A stretch of 64,000 nucleotides of DNA from Prorocentrum cordatum (taxonomy: Eukaryota > Sar > Dinophyceae > Prorocentrales > Prorocentraceae). Position 1 is the first letter of the stretch; every line of letters starts with the position of its first letter. Position numbers and translations under genes: made by a program. The stretch covers positions 413,593 through 477,592 of the forward strand of contig CAUYUJ010014771.1 in NCBI GenBank assembly GCA_963575745.1. Direction: 5' to 3'. Under the pieces are notes generated by a model. That model was not told where the DNA came from and searched no databases. It saw nothing but the letters and a program-made list of their open reading frames with translations. Positions 42,876 through 53,673 of the stretch are shown one piece after another.

Positions 42876-43880
42876 TGGGTGCCGGATGCTCAGGGAGGGG
42901 GGGGGTCCAAAACCTCCGGGACCCCAACCCCCCCCAGGGGGGGGGGTCCCAAAGCCCCGGGACCCCAAACCTCCCCCAGGGGGGGTTTTCCCAAACCCCC
43001 GGGACCCCAAAACATTCCGGAGGGCGGTTTACCAAAACCCCCGGGACCCCGAACCCCCCCTCAGGAACGGGTTTTCCAAAACCCCAGGGACCCCAACCCC
43101 CCCACCAGGGGGGGGTCAAAACCCCCGGGACCCCAACCCCCCCCAGGTGGAGGTTTTCCAAAACCTCCGGGGCCCCAACCCCCCCCCAGAGGGGGGTTTT
43201 CCAAAACCCCCGGGACCCCCCCCCCTCCCCCCCAGGGGGGGAGGGTTTTCCAAAACCCCCGGGACTGCAAACTCCCCCTCAGGGGGGGGGGTCCAAAACC
43301 CCCGGGAACCCAAACCACTCCCAGGGGGGGGGGTCCAAAACCCCCGGGACCCCAAACCCCCTCCAGAGAGGGGGGTCCAAAACCCCCAGGACCCAAACCC
43401 CTCACCAGGGGGAGGGGTCCAAAACCCTCGGGACCCCAAACCTCCCCAAAAGGGGGGGGGGTCCAAAACCTCCGGGACCCCAAACGCCCCCCAGGGGGGG
43501 AGGTCCGAACCCCCCGGGACCTCAAACCCCCCCCCCCCAGGGAGGGGTTTTCCAAAACCCCCGGGACCCAAAACCCTCCCAGGGGGGGGGTCCAAAACCC
43601 CCGGGACCCCAAACCCTCCCCAGGGGTGGGTTGTCCAAAAGCCCCAGGACCCCAACCCCCCCCCAGGGGGGGGTTTTCCAAAAGCTCCGGGACCCCAACC
43701 CCCCCCCCAGGGGGGGGTCCAAAACCTCCCCCCCAGGGGGGGGGGTCGATTTCGATTCCGATCCGGCTTGACGCGGTTCGGTTTCTGACTCGATCCGGCT
43801 CGGATTTGCCGACCTCAGCCGATTTCTGCCGATTCGATGTTCCGGTCGACCCGATCCGGCTTATCGATTCGATGCTGGGG
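42876..43880 (+). repeat. ~42-bp GGGGTTTTCCAAAACCCC array, copy 2
   Basis: Begins with GGGTGCCGGATGCTCAG (42877-42893), the reverse complement of the end of copy 1. About twenty units follow in the same + orientation as copy 1 (to about 43745), then a GATTCCG/GCCGATTCGATG segment (43746-43880), also in the same orientation as copy 1 but on the other side of the array. Frames here are repeat artefacts. Confidence 0.9.
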
Positions 43881-45318
43881 CCGCCTGTCCCGGACCGTCT
43901 TAGACTTGGGGGCCATCTTGGTCCATCTTGGCAGTTTTGGAGGCGATGTGGCCTGCCTGTCCGGTTGATTCGGATGGCCGACGGTTTGAGCCGAGATTTC
44001 ATTGGAAATCGTGTGGAGTTGCAGCCTTAGCAAGCCGTGCATCCGTTTGCAAACAAAATGTGGGCCGCGGATCGAAGACGCTTATCGCGAACCATTGCCA
44101 TTCCATGACGCTTTGTGTGGCCAAACGTTGTTTCACAAGTCGTTGTGCAGAAACCCATTAGGGAACATTCTGGAGAGGGAGAAGGGGAGGAGGAGGAGGA
44201 GGAGGAGGAGGAGGAGGAGGAGGAGGAGGAGGAGGAGGCGGAGGCGGAGGAGTAGAACGGAGAGGGTGTGGAGGAGGTGGAGCAAGAGGAGAAAGAGGAG
44301 GAGATAGAAGGAGACGAGGAAGATGAGGCATCTCGGGGGGCTTCGGGGGCCTCTTGGAGGCTAGCGCGCAGACAGAGGCACGCGCGCGGCTGCGAACTCT
44401 TAGAGCCCGCAGTGAACGCTGCAGGGTTGAAACCAAGATGTTGGCTCTAACTCACACATAAGGGTCGCCCCTGTGTGGGCGGCATAGCATTTCAGAAGTC
44501 GTCATCGTCGTCACCGAGCGCTCGTCGCCCATCGCGCCTTGCTATGATGCTCGTCCGTGCCCATCTCACCAAACATCTTCCACTTAATGCAGAATATCCT
44601 CCTGTGCGTCCTCGTCTTGACGCCGCTTCCCAAACATCGCTCATCACAGGTTGTGCCTTACCGCTTTCACTGTGTATGTTGAACCGTGTTGATCGCATCA
44701 CATATCTCTTTCCGCGTAGAGTGCATTCCGATATTGCAAGCACGCATGGTTTTCGGGCCAGCGCTGGCACGCATGCATGTGTCTTGTTGTACGTTGACAG
44801 AGACGTGCGATTTAGAGGATTACAGCGGGTATGTCTTAGCTGCTGTTGAGGTGGCTCCGCTGCGTTAACGGAGGAGCCCGTGCAAAGACACGCGATGAGC
44901 AACATGTAGTTCCATGTTTCGAATGCGTATGTGTGCCGTGTACTTGATCTGTTGCTCGGCAGCGGCCCTTTCACGAGGCACACGACGGCGTGGACCTTCT
45001 CACAGGCAGCCTCTATATTGTCGGGCCGAGGAATAAGATCGAGGTCGGTTCGGGGAGGGTACCCTAGTGTTCTTCGTGTCTGTTAGATGATATTGTGCAT
45101 CTTGGGGGAGGGTACCTTCGAGGGTTCTTCAGTTTCGGCTGGCGGAGGGCTTCATGTTCTTGAAGGATGTTCTTCTGTCCTCCGTCCAGCTGTACGTGCA
45201 ATTGATTCGACTAGTCTCACGTTCGCTGTCGGCATGCGTGCACGTGTCATGGGGACATTGCAGGGTACTCGGGGACAGGAGCAGTCTGCAGCAATCAGTT
45301 TACGAATATACATCGGTG
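43881..45318. other. No gene recognised
   Basis: Holds a (GGA)n run at 44180-44240, a purine-rich stretch to 44330, and dispersed repeat D2 copy 2 (45019-45195). Open frames at 44475-44850 show no domain. Confidence 0.55.
45019..45195 (+). repeat. Dispersed repeat D2, copy 2
   Basis: AGATCGAGGTCGGTTCGGGG and GAGGGTACCCTA, followed by related but diverged sequence through CATGTTCTTGAAGGATGT, matches 16932-17110. Confidence 0.7.
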
Positions 45319-45319
45319 G

Positions 45320-45393
45320 TTGCTAAAGGTGCCCCTGGCCCAAGGTGCCCCCGGAATCCTGGGGGCACCTTGGGCCAGGGGTACTTCTAGCAA
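45320..45393. repeat. 33-bp inverted repeat
   Basis: Arms 45320-45352 and 45361-45393 (GCCCCTGGCCCAAGGTGCC and its complement) pair with about three mismatches around an 8-base loop (GGAATCCT). Confidence 0.92.
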
Positions 45394-45559
45394 CACTCGA
45401 GTACAGCCCGCAGCAAGCTAAATCAAAGAGTTGCGGGTAAGAGCGACCTTACCAAAAATTGTTTCAGTTTGGATTCGTGTCGCGATATGTCCGTTGCTGT
45501 AGCCCGGGCCCGGCGGGGCCAGGTCGGGCAAATTGTTTGGGTTAGCCTCCTTCGGGGGT

Positions 45560-46080
45560 GCGGGTAAGTCCGAGCAGTTCGGTGGTTGTCTCGCGGCTGT
45601 TCCGTTAGTTGTCCCCTGGGTTGTCCCGTGGTTGTCCCGCGGTTGCCCCGCAGTTGTCGCATGGGTTGGTTCGTGGGTCGTCACGTGGGTGGTCCCGCGG
45701 TGTTTCTATAAGTTGTTGCGTTGTTGTCTTCTGGGTTGTCCCGTTGGTGTCCCATGATTGTCCCATGGGTTGTCCTGGTGTTGTTCTGTTGATTGTCCCG
45801 GGGGCTGTTCCGTGGTCGTCTCGTGATTGTCCCGTGGATTAACGCGTGGTTGTCCCGTGGGTTGTCCCGCGGTTGGCCCGTGAGTTGTCCAATGGGTTGT
45901 CCTGCGTGTTGTCTCGTGGATTGTCGCGTGGTAGGTGGTAGTTCCGTGATTGTATTCTGGGTTGTCCCATGGGTTGTCCCATGGGTTGTCCCATTGGTTG
46001 TCCCGTGAGTTGTCCCGCGGGTTGTTTTGTGGTCTGTCGTGTGGGTTGCCCGTGGGTTGTCTCGCCGTTGTCTTGTGGGG
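45560..46080 (+). repeat. GTTGTCCCGTGG minisatellite
   Basis: Degenerate 10-15 base units (GGTTGTCCCGTGG, GGTTGTCCCATGG) over about 500 bases. Related short runs occur at 9780-9935 and, inverted, at 8680-8760. Confidence 0.88.
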
Positions 46081-46167
46081 GATGCAAATCGAGATGCAGA
46101 CCTGTAGCGATCTCAAAGAATTCAGGGTATGTTGACACAGGTTAGGTGATACCTATATCTGTATACA

Positions 46168-46191
46168 TATATATATATATATATATATACG
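46168..46191. repeat. (TA)n microsatellite
   Basis: A run of TA dinucleotides about 24 bases long. Confidence 0.9.
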
Positions 46192-46439
46192 TAGCACCCC
46201 GCAATTGCGGATAAGAGTGATGGGGCGGGCGCGGGCGTTGCGGGCATCGAGGTTGCGGATTTCGTGGCCCTCACTTTCTTTGTCGCTGGCGCTCCTCCTC
46301 CTCCTCCTTCTCCTCCTCCTCCTCCTCATCATCCTAGTCCCTCTGCTCCTCTTCCTCATCGTCCTTGCCCTGGTCCCCCCTCTCCCTTCCCTCTCTCCTC
46401 CCTCAGCCGCCCTCCTCCTCCTTCTCCTCCAGATGGTCG

Positions 46440-46935
46440 CGGGGTCGGTCGCGGGTCGGGGGCTAGCGAAAACAAACCAGCCCGCCTTGCGCGCCGATTT
46501 GAAATTGCAACGTGCGCGGGGTGGTCGCGGTGGGTCGCGGGGTCGGTCGCGGGTCGGGGGTCGCGAGCAAACGCAAAACAGCCCGCCGCAGGCGCCGAAT
46601 TTCAAATTGCAACGTGCGCGGGGTGGTCGCGGTGGGTCGCGGGTGGGTCGCGGGGTGGGTCGCGGGTCGGGGGTCGCGAGCGAATGCAAAACCGCCCGCC
46701 ACAGGCGCCGATTTTTTGAAATTGCAATGTGCGCGGGGTGGATCGCTGGTGGATCGCGGGTGGGTCGCGGGGTGGGTCGCGGATCGGTCGCAGGTGGGTC
46801 ACGCAGCGGTGCGTGAAGTGGGTCGCGGGCGCGGGGTCGCGGAGTGGGTCGCGGTTGGGTCGTGGGTGGGTCGCGGGGTGGGTCGCGGGTGGGTCGTGAG
46901 GTGGGTCGCGGGGTGGGCCGCGGGTGGGTCACACA
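46440..46935 (+). repeat. 102-115-bp tandem repeat and GGGTCGC minisatellite
   Basis: Three copies anchored on TTGCAACGTGCGCGGGGTGG lie at 46505, 46607 and 46722. A (GGGTGGGTCGCGG)n run follows to about 46935. The array abuts the truncated 5' end of the LINE. Confidence 0.85.
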
Positions 46936-46939
46936 ACGT

Positions 46940-47560
46940 CGGTGCGACCTTCCAACTCAGCAGCAACGAGCGGGGGAGCGCTGGCGTATCGAGAGCGGAT
47001 GGAAACGAGCCAGCTTCAGCAACAAGTCTGCAGGTGTGCTCTTCAGCTTCGGCAACACATTCAAACCTAGACACCTGAGACGGGTGATGGCGGTACCTGA
47101 ACAGTGCGCAGGACGAGGCCTAGCAGCGCGATTGATTTCGAGGCAGTTCGGCTTCACGCTGATAGGCCTCTACGTGCCGCCGCGACCGACCAGGTTAGAC
47201 AACCGATCGACATAGGAGAAGTGCTTGGGCACGCTGATGGATTGGCTGCAAGAGGTTCCCCAACATACCCCAAGCCGAAGCTCTCTTATTATATGCCTGG
47301 ACCTCAATGGCGGCATGGGCCAAGCAGCCACGGATAACGGCAAGTGGACAGAGTTTAGGGAAAGCTCGGCTATTCACCGACCAGGGGCGCGTAGGGAACG
47401 CTATGCTGGACGACGGTTCAGAGAGATCTTGGAAGGACACCACATGGTGGCTACCACAATGTAGAAGGCGGACGACACGTGGTACGGCAATTGCGGTAAC
47501 CCTTCGTTGGTGGACTATGTATGCATACCGACGGCCCTGGCGAAGTGTGGACGAGCTGCG
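46940..47560 (+). pseudogene. LINE endonuclease remnant
   Basis: Frames with breaks read FSNKSAGVLFSFGNTFKPRH, AGRGLAARLISRQFGFTLIG plus LYVPP, then LIICLDLNGGMGQ (catalytic D-x-N at 47300-47308) and NPSLVDYVCIPTALA (the closing D-Y-x-x-x-P block). This order fits the AP-endonuclease domain of LINEs. The N-terminal Glu-bearing segment is absent. At least two frame changes and one stop lie within it. Confidence 0.7.
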
Positions 47561-48311
47561 GGCCGTTGGCGGGGCTCGGCAGAGCAATGCAGAATATGCC
47601 CAGCAAACAGCGGCGTGATCCTCTACCAGCCCATGTTAATTTCAGCGTGCCCTCTATCAGCGAGCAGAGGAAGCAGGACAACACCCCGAAGTGGAAGGTG
47701 GATACCATGAAGCAGGCGTACATGGGCACGGACTTCGAGCGCAAGCAGGCCTTCATCGAGGACATGGAGGCCACGCTGGACCATAATTGGGGCGAATTAC
47801 TGGACCTGGCAAACCGCGCGTCGGCGGACTACCGCTTTGAGAAAGTGGGGCATTTACTGATTGAAGCTGGACACCAGTGTTTTTCGCGCGAACCTGAGCG
47901 AGATGAACGCTATAAAGCATTAAGGGAGAGACGCACGATTTTACTCAAAGCTCGTCGAGGCTTCTGGCTTCGACGCGATGAAGGATATGATATGGAAGAA
48001 CAGACAGTGGTGGAGGGACTAAACAAATATCGGCTTACATGAAAAAGGAACGCGAGATTGAGTGGAAAGTTTACCAGGATGAACTATTGGATCAAGTTTG
48101 GGACTCTTGGCGCGCCCGCAACATGGCAGAGGTGCACAGACTCACGCGAAGAGCTGCGAACACAACGTATGGCGTGAAAAAGCGGCATTTCCTGGCAGTA
48201 AAAGCGATGGGGTTTACCTTGGAAAAATGGGCAGAGCACTGGTCACGAGCTGGGCCAGACGGAGGCATGCAGGCTACACAGATGCAGGATTGTGATCAAT
48301 GGCGTAATTAA
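47560..48311 (+). pseudogene. LINE linker between endonuclease and RT
   Basis: Two overlapping frames: one through 47700-48042 with a helical charged stretch (KQAFIEDMEATLDHNWGELL), and one at 48039-48311 (EREIEWKVYQDELLDQVWDS, EVHRLTRRAANTTYGVKKRH). The position and W/R-rich character suit the endonuclease-RT spacer of dinoflagellate LINEs. No catalytic motif. Confidence 0.6.
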
Positions 48312-48554
48312 CGGTAACCACAGGGCGCTGAGCCAGCAGTACTTAATGAACACATTCGACGGGCAGCGGTTCGAGATCTTCGACGGCTGGAGCGCTGGGT
48401 GAAAAGGCACCCAAAAGGAGGACACAACCACCATGGGGGCCCCACTGGAGCACCCGGCCATTCTTCTGAATCCGAGTCCTGAGGCTCGCCCAAGGGACAC
48501 CGAGGTCTCGGCGCACCTGAGGACCCCGCGAACGCCCTTCTTTTTAGAGTTGTC

Positions 48555-49767
48555 TTGGAGGATGGTCTGCTCAGAATTTGGCAATTAGGTCGGACCCCCA
48601 GCTACTGGCACCTCAGCCAGGGAATTACCCTCCCCAAGTCCAAAGGGGCTCGCACTGCGGGGGGAACAGCCGATGACACTAGGACGGTGCACCTGCTGGC
48701 CCCCTTAGGCAAAGGATGGTCCGCTGTGCAGAATGTGGCGCCAAAAATGCAGGCACAGGTGCACGGCTTTCTTGAGGGCCGCCCAAAGGAAGCGGCAATC
48801 GCGGCAGCACAATGCACGATGTGGCGCGCGCGTAGACAGGGACGCGCGAGCAACGCACATCTGCGCGATTTAAATAATGCATTCGGCAGCGTCTCCCGGG
48901 ATGAGTTCGATTCCACTCAGCCTGAGCTGATGATGGAAGAGCTTGAACAATTCGGACGACAGAGGTACCACGAAGCCGCGGTACAGTTGCCAGGCGAGGA
49001 AGGCAAGGTGATGTTTCGGATCGGCTGCGGGGCGTTTATGGGGGATCCGCATGTTGTGCGTTTGTTTCTCTTTGCCTTCCAAAGGGGTGTCGACATCTGG
49101 CAACGTAACATTAAGCACCCTGGCTGCGATGTAGGAAACTGTATTGCACAGATCCCTTTCTACCAACAGGGACGTTGATCTTCCGTTGCGTCAATATGCA
49201 GACGACCTGTTAAAATCTGTAGTCGCCGAAGACACGGAATCTTTGGCCCCCCTCGCCCAGCGGAGCTTTCTGGAGAACAGCGCTCTGGATAGCGCGCTGG
49301 GAACTATAGGCTGCAGGCAGAATCGGGGCAAGCAGGAAATCCCCCCTGCCTTCGCTGGGCGCGGCTCGACTAACGATGCTCGGGATCCTCGGTCTGGAAG
49401 GGTCCGTCTGCCAGCTAAATTTAGACCTCGCGCCCGATATTTAGGAGCACAATTGCACATGAGCGGTAAGTGCGGGGAGGAGTTTACCAAACGGCGAAAG
49501 GCAGTAGAACCGGCTTATTTTGCACTTGGTAGATTTTGGAAGTTGAAGCGCACGCCGTGGAAGGTCCGTCGAGGCCTGCTCATCTGCTGCGCACAAAACG
49601 CAGCGCTGTCGGGCAACGAGGCCTTCTGTCTCACGGAGGCCAGCTGGTGGCAGGAGCTAGACAAGCTCGTGGCCAGGTTCGCACGCAGGGCGATGCGCGG
49701 AGCTGCTCACTCGACCGTGACAACTGCGGAGGGCGAGAAAAAAACACAAACGTATGTCGACGGCTGA
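48555..49767 (+). pseudogene. LINE reverse transcriptase, frameshifted
   Basis: The first frame (48555-49178) has ITLPKSKGAR, RTVHLLAPLGKGW, the A motif LRDLNNAFGSV (Asp at 48867-48869) and the B-like GCGAFMGDPHVV. The second frame (from about 49144) supplies the catalytic YADD at 49195-49206, then RYLGAQLHMSGK and thumb-like sequence. The two frames overlap near 49150-49180, where a frameshift must lie. The domain otherwise looks complete. Confidence 0.8.
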
Positions 49768-50420
49768 GGTCTTGAAATGTTGGAGGATGGCCCCGACCAA
49801 GCTGGAGGCACGAGTACGACGACTTGAGAGACTCCAGCGAGTAGCGAGCAGACCCCATCACCACGATCATGAGCTCACTGCCATCTTCGGGAAGTATCCT
49901 TTCGAAAGGTATGCGACGATCGATGGGGGGCGACCTGAAGATGGGGGACCGGGTGAATCCATGGGCCAGGAGGGTGAAGGAGGACATCTTGGAGGGGTTG
50001 GAGGCAATGGGGGACGACACGATGTGGTTAAAGGAGGAGTTGGAGGGAGGCTTCTTGAGGCTTTTCAGAGACGCGGACCTGGCCGAAGCGTTCGGGGCAC
50101 TGGACTTTACTCGTCTGCGTGAAGGAGCCTACGCTTGTGCGATCCCTCCTCCAGGCTGGGCCCCCTCTCAGGTCCCCGTCGTTGAGTCGAATGCCGCAGC
50201 CGAGACAAAGGAGGATCCGACCTGGGCGCGTGGATGTAAAAATGAAGACGGAAGCCTATGCACGGTCACATTCACATCATACAAGTCGGTAAATCAACAC
50301 AGGCTCCAGCAACGCGGGCTGCGTGACCCCTGGACTTGCGCGGTGATAACAAATACCTGCCCCTGGCGTCTGGGAGCGCACGGCTCTGCGGTGGCGGCGC
50401 CGAAACCATGCGCCCTTTAG
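49754..50420 (+). pseudogene. LINE C-terminal region with degenerate zinc finger
   Basis: From MSSLPSSGSILSKGMRRSMG through WARRVKEDILEGLEAMGDDT to CAVITNTCPW at about 50340-50370. The last motif resembles a Cys-Cys finger missing its second half. Overlapping frames indicate another shift around 49870. Confidence 0.5.
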
Positions 50421-50460
50421 TGTAAAACAAGGTGGGAAGTGCAAGTGCAGATCTCCTTAC

Positions 50461-51978
50461 TTGGGAGGGCGGTCGCGCCCTGATCTCCGCACTTGCCACA
50501 TCTGCAGCCACGAATGTTCGAGCTTCGAGGAGCTCCGGCTACGCCTGCAGGGACGCGCGCCCCCGCTCGATCAGCTACGACGGGACGAACAACACAGAGA
50601 TGGAGCCCGCCAAGCTCGCGCTCAAGCACAAGCAGATCGACGTGGAGGGCGAGGGCGCCAGGAAGAAGAAGCAGCACCGCAACGCCGAGGCGCTGATGCC
50701 GGGGGGGGGGGGGGGGGCAAGGACGACAACGTTCTCGCTCGCCTCGTCATCGTCCTCGCCAGGCTGGCGCCAGCCAACGCAGCAGAACTGAGAGACATCG
50801 CTGGCATAGTATTCGTCTGCCTGCTTCTGCCCATCGACGGCGCCGTCGCAATGGAAACGGAGAACAAGAAAAGGCAGTTCCTCCGGCGCGCTTTCAAGCT
50901 ACGGCGGCAACCTGCCGAGACGTACCCGGACTACTTGCAAAGGACGGCAGGCATAATCAAACAATGGATGGATCGAACGGGTCATCAACCGATTCGTGTT
51001 GCAGCGCCCGATTCTCTATACAAGGCGGCTTACCACGAGCCCGCGTCATGCGCTGACGATGGTTTGTCGCCGCTCTGTTTAGCAAGAGGCTACAATTCAA
51101 GAGTCGCGTGGGCTACCGTGAAAGATATGAGCGCAAAGCGACGGCGAACGGAAGGGATGCTGCAACGGAGCGGTGGAATTCGACTGGCGTGGGAGGACCC
51201 GATCGTCAAAGTGATGGGCTTGCATTGGCGTGCCCTACGCGAGACCATGTCGTGGCCAGAGTGGAAGGCAGCATCTCTACGGCATATAACTACAATTTGT
51301 TCGCAGTGGCATGTGCCCATTTGCGACCATGAGACCACAGAGCGGATCCCAAAACGAGCACGGACAGACCGGGAATCCGAGAAAGAGAAAGTCATTCTAA
51401 ACAATTTGGAGCCTGAGCCGAACGAATTGCTCGACACTGTGGCGGTCCATGTCGACTGGGCGTCAGCAAATAAGCATTTCTTGTACGCCACGGATTCGCA
51501 GATTTTGCCTGACGTCATATGTGGACATGCCGAGCTGCGCGAGTTCAAGTACGAGCAGCTCCTCACGCGCGTGTTGAACATAATCGTTGACCACATGGGC
51601 CGCGGTTGGTTGCCACCGCACGTCAACCAAGACCCCATACAATGGTGGAGGCGCGTTCATAACAAAGTCGCCGACGGTTTGGCTGACCTTACAATGGACA
51701 GGCGGTGCACGTGGACCAAGAGATATCCTACTACGGTACAAGTGGACAAGGCCAACGTGGTCATCCAGACAGACGGGGGGCTTCGAGAGGGAGACTGCGC
51801 GGCAGCATCCTTCATCGTCGGGCTCTGGGGCAAACGAGAGGGCGGCGAACACGGCGATTACTTCTTTGAACCGTTGGTCGTGCACGGCACTTTTCCGGAG
51901 CTTCCGGTGACAGTATCCGAAGCAGAAGCTGTAGCGTTAGATGAGGCCTCCCGGGAGGCAGCAGCCCTATTGCAGTAG
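50461..51978 (+). pseudogene. LINE 3' part with RNase H-like domain
   Basis: The frame begins with a C-x-x-C...HECSSFEELRLR finger-like piece and a low-complexity stretch (a G15 run at 50701-50717 may have shifted the frame). It then reads FKLRRQPAETYPDYLQRTAG, a W-rich region (PIQWWRRVHNKVADGLADLT) and, near the end, VVIQTDGGLREGDCAAASFI and VSEAEAVALDEASREAAALL. The D...E spacing suits an RNase HI-like fold. The stop is TAG 51976-51978. Confidence 0.6.
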
Positions 51979-52194
51979 AGTAGAAACAGTTGAAGTTCTA
52001 GGCTTCTTGAGCTGCGGCAAAGACAAGAAAGAAGCCCCAGGGGGAGTTGTTTTTTGGGGGGAAATAGAACCAAAACCAAAACCGAACGCGTCTAGCACGC
52101 CAGGCCCCCCTGCGATGAATCGACAGGGGGCGGCGGATAGTGTCCGTCGGCCTATCCCGCCACCGCGCCTGGATTGTAGGTCAGCGACCTGTGG

Positions 52195-52715
52195 GATGGT
52201 TGTGGATCTCTTTGGAGACCTTTCGGCAGCCTCTTGGATTCGGTCTTGGGGTGTCTTGGGGGCCTGATCTGGGCCTCTTGGGGCCTCCTGGAGCCTCTTT
52301 AGTTCCTGCTGGCGATCTCGGTGGCCATCTTGGGGGGAAGTGCTCGCAATGTCGCTTCGCGTTCCCCCTCTGAGGCTTCTCTCGGGCCCCTGCTGGGGCC
52401 GTATTGGGCCGCCTCGGGGGCCTCTTGGGCCGTTTTGGGGCCATCTTGGGCATTCTTGGTGCGCTCTTGGCGGCTTCGTGGGCCGTCTTGCGGCGAGCTT
52501 GGGGTCCTCTTGGGCCGTAGTCGAAAGCCTGAAACGGCGACACCAGTACAACCTTTGAAACACCTACTCGATGATTTTAGCATCTCGGGGCCCTTTTGGG
52601 GGGCCTCTTGGAGCCCTCTTGGGGCGTCTTGGGGGCCTCTTTGGCGGTCAGTGGGCCATCTTAGGCGTCTTGGGACGGTCTTGGAGGCTTCTTGGGCGTT
52701 TCTATTCTCTAGGTG
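52195..52715 (+). repeat. GGCC/CTTGGG minisatellite block
   Basis: GGGCCTCTTGGGGCC units with the AT-richer spacer (GAAAGCCTGAAACGGCGAC...) at about 52520-52590. It begins about 215 bases after the LINE stop. Confidence 0.85.
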
Positions 52716-53045
52716 CATTGTTAGCTAAGTCGCAGAGCAGGTGCCAAGTTCGACAGGTGGTTAGCTATGCTGCCAATCCGATGCTACGCCGATTGCAAAT
52801 CGACAGCTGTCCCCAGTTCATGATGCACTAAAGTCTGAGGACCTCGTTGGGATGGTCATTGTGATGCCCACGTGGGTGAGGAAGGTCCTGGCATGGCTCT
52901 CTTTTGGGAAGGAGGCAATCAAAGGACGGCATGTGTGTTTCCCAACCATTTTGTGGTGGTGGGTCCTCGCTTTAGAGAGAAATCCTGCGTCTCCTCCTTC
53001 TCTTCTCCTCCTCCTTTTCCTTCCTCCTCCTGTCGCCCCCCTCAC
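52716..53045. other. No gene recognised
   Basis: Short stretch with a CTCCTCCTT pyrimidine run at 52990-53035. No domain. Confidence 0.5.
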
Positions 53046-53049
53046 TTTG

Positions 53050-53600
53050 GCACACCCATCACACGTTTCGTTGCCCCATAGGGAGCAGCACCACTGAAGG
53101 CCCACGTGGCATGGTTCGCATGCCGGCCCCCCTCCACTTTGGCACGCACTTCACACGTTTCGTGGCCCCATAGGGAGCTCCACCAAAGGCCCCACTGGCC
53201 GTGTCCGCATGCGTTCCCCCAACTGAGTACAGCGTTTCGTGGCCCCATAGGAAGCCCCACCGAAGGCCCCAGTGGCCGTGTCCGCATGCGTTTCCCCCAC
53301 CCAGTACAACGTTTCGTTGCCCCATTGGGGGCTTGCACGAAGGTCCCAGTGGCGGTGTCCGCATGCGCTTCCCCCACCCAGTACAGCACTCCGTGGTCCC
53401 AGAGAGAGCTCCACCGAAGGTCCCTGTGGCGGTGTTCGCATGCGTTTCCCCCGCCTGGTACATCGTTTCGTGGCCCCATAGGGAGCTCCACCAAAGGCCC
53501 CACTGGCCGTGTCCGCAGGCGTTCCCCCCACTCAGCACAGCGTTTCGTGGCCCCATAGGACGCGCCGAAGGCCCCAGTGGCGGTGCCCGCATGTGTGAAT
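53050..53600 (+). repeat. 77-bp tandem repeat upstream of copia element
   Basis: Units anchored on CGTTTCGTGGCCCCATAGG at 53064, 53156, 53233, 53310, 53387, 53464 and 53541. Spacing is exactly 77 bases after the first interval of 92. Each unit also carries GGAGCTCCACC(A/G)AAGG and GTGTCCGCATGCG. The array ends about 50 bases before the DinoSL-like sequence. Confidence 0.93.
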
Positions 53601-53650
53601 AGAACCCGTGTAATACCCTCATATATACTCCTTATCCTCACCTCTCCTGC

Positions 53651-53670
53651 GCCTGGCCGTTTGGGCTCAG
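53651..53670 (+). other. Weak DinoSL relic upstream of copia gag
   Basis: GCCTGGCCGTTTGGGCTCAG aligns to the spliced leader with about six mismatches in 20. It keeps GGCTCA and the A-to-G change shared by the other relics. It lies directly before the gag frame, but the match alone is not compelling. Confidence 0.45.
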
Positions 53671-53673
53671 GTA

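Larger units (their letters stand above)
46940..51978 (+). mobile_element. LINE (non-LTR) retrotransposon, 5'-truncated and decayed
   Basis: In order on the + strand: the C-terminal part of an AP-like endonuclease, a linker, a reverse transcriptase with YADD, a C-terminal region and an RNase H-like domain. The open frames shift several times, so this copy is inactive. The first part of the endonuclease is missing, a typical outcome of incomplete target-primed reverse transcription. No poly-A tail or clear target duplication was seen. Confidence 0.85.

Noticed and set aside
42876-43790. Three overlapping ~300-380-residue open frames
   Set aside because: Same repeat artefact as copy 1 of the array.
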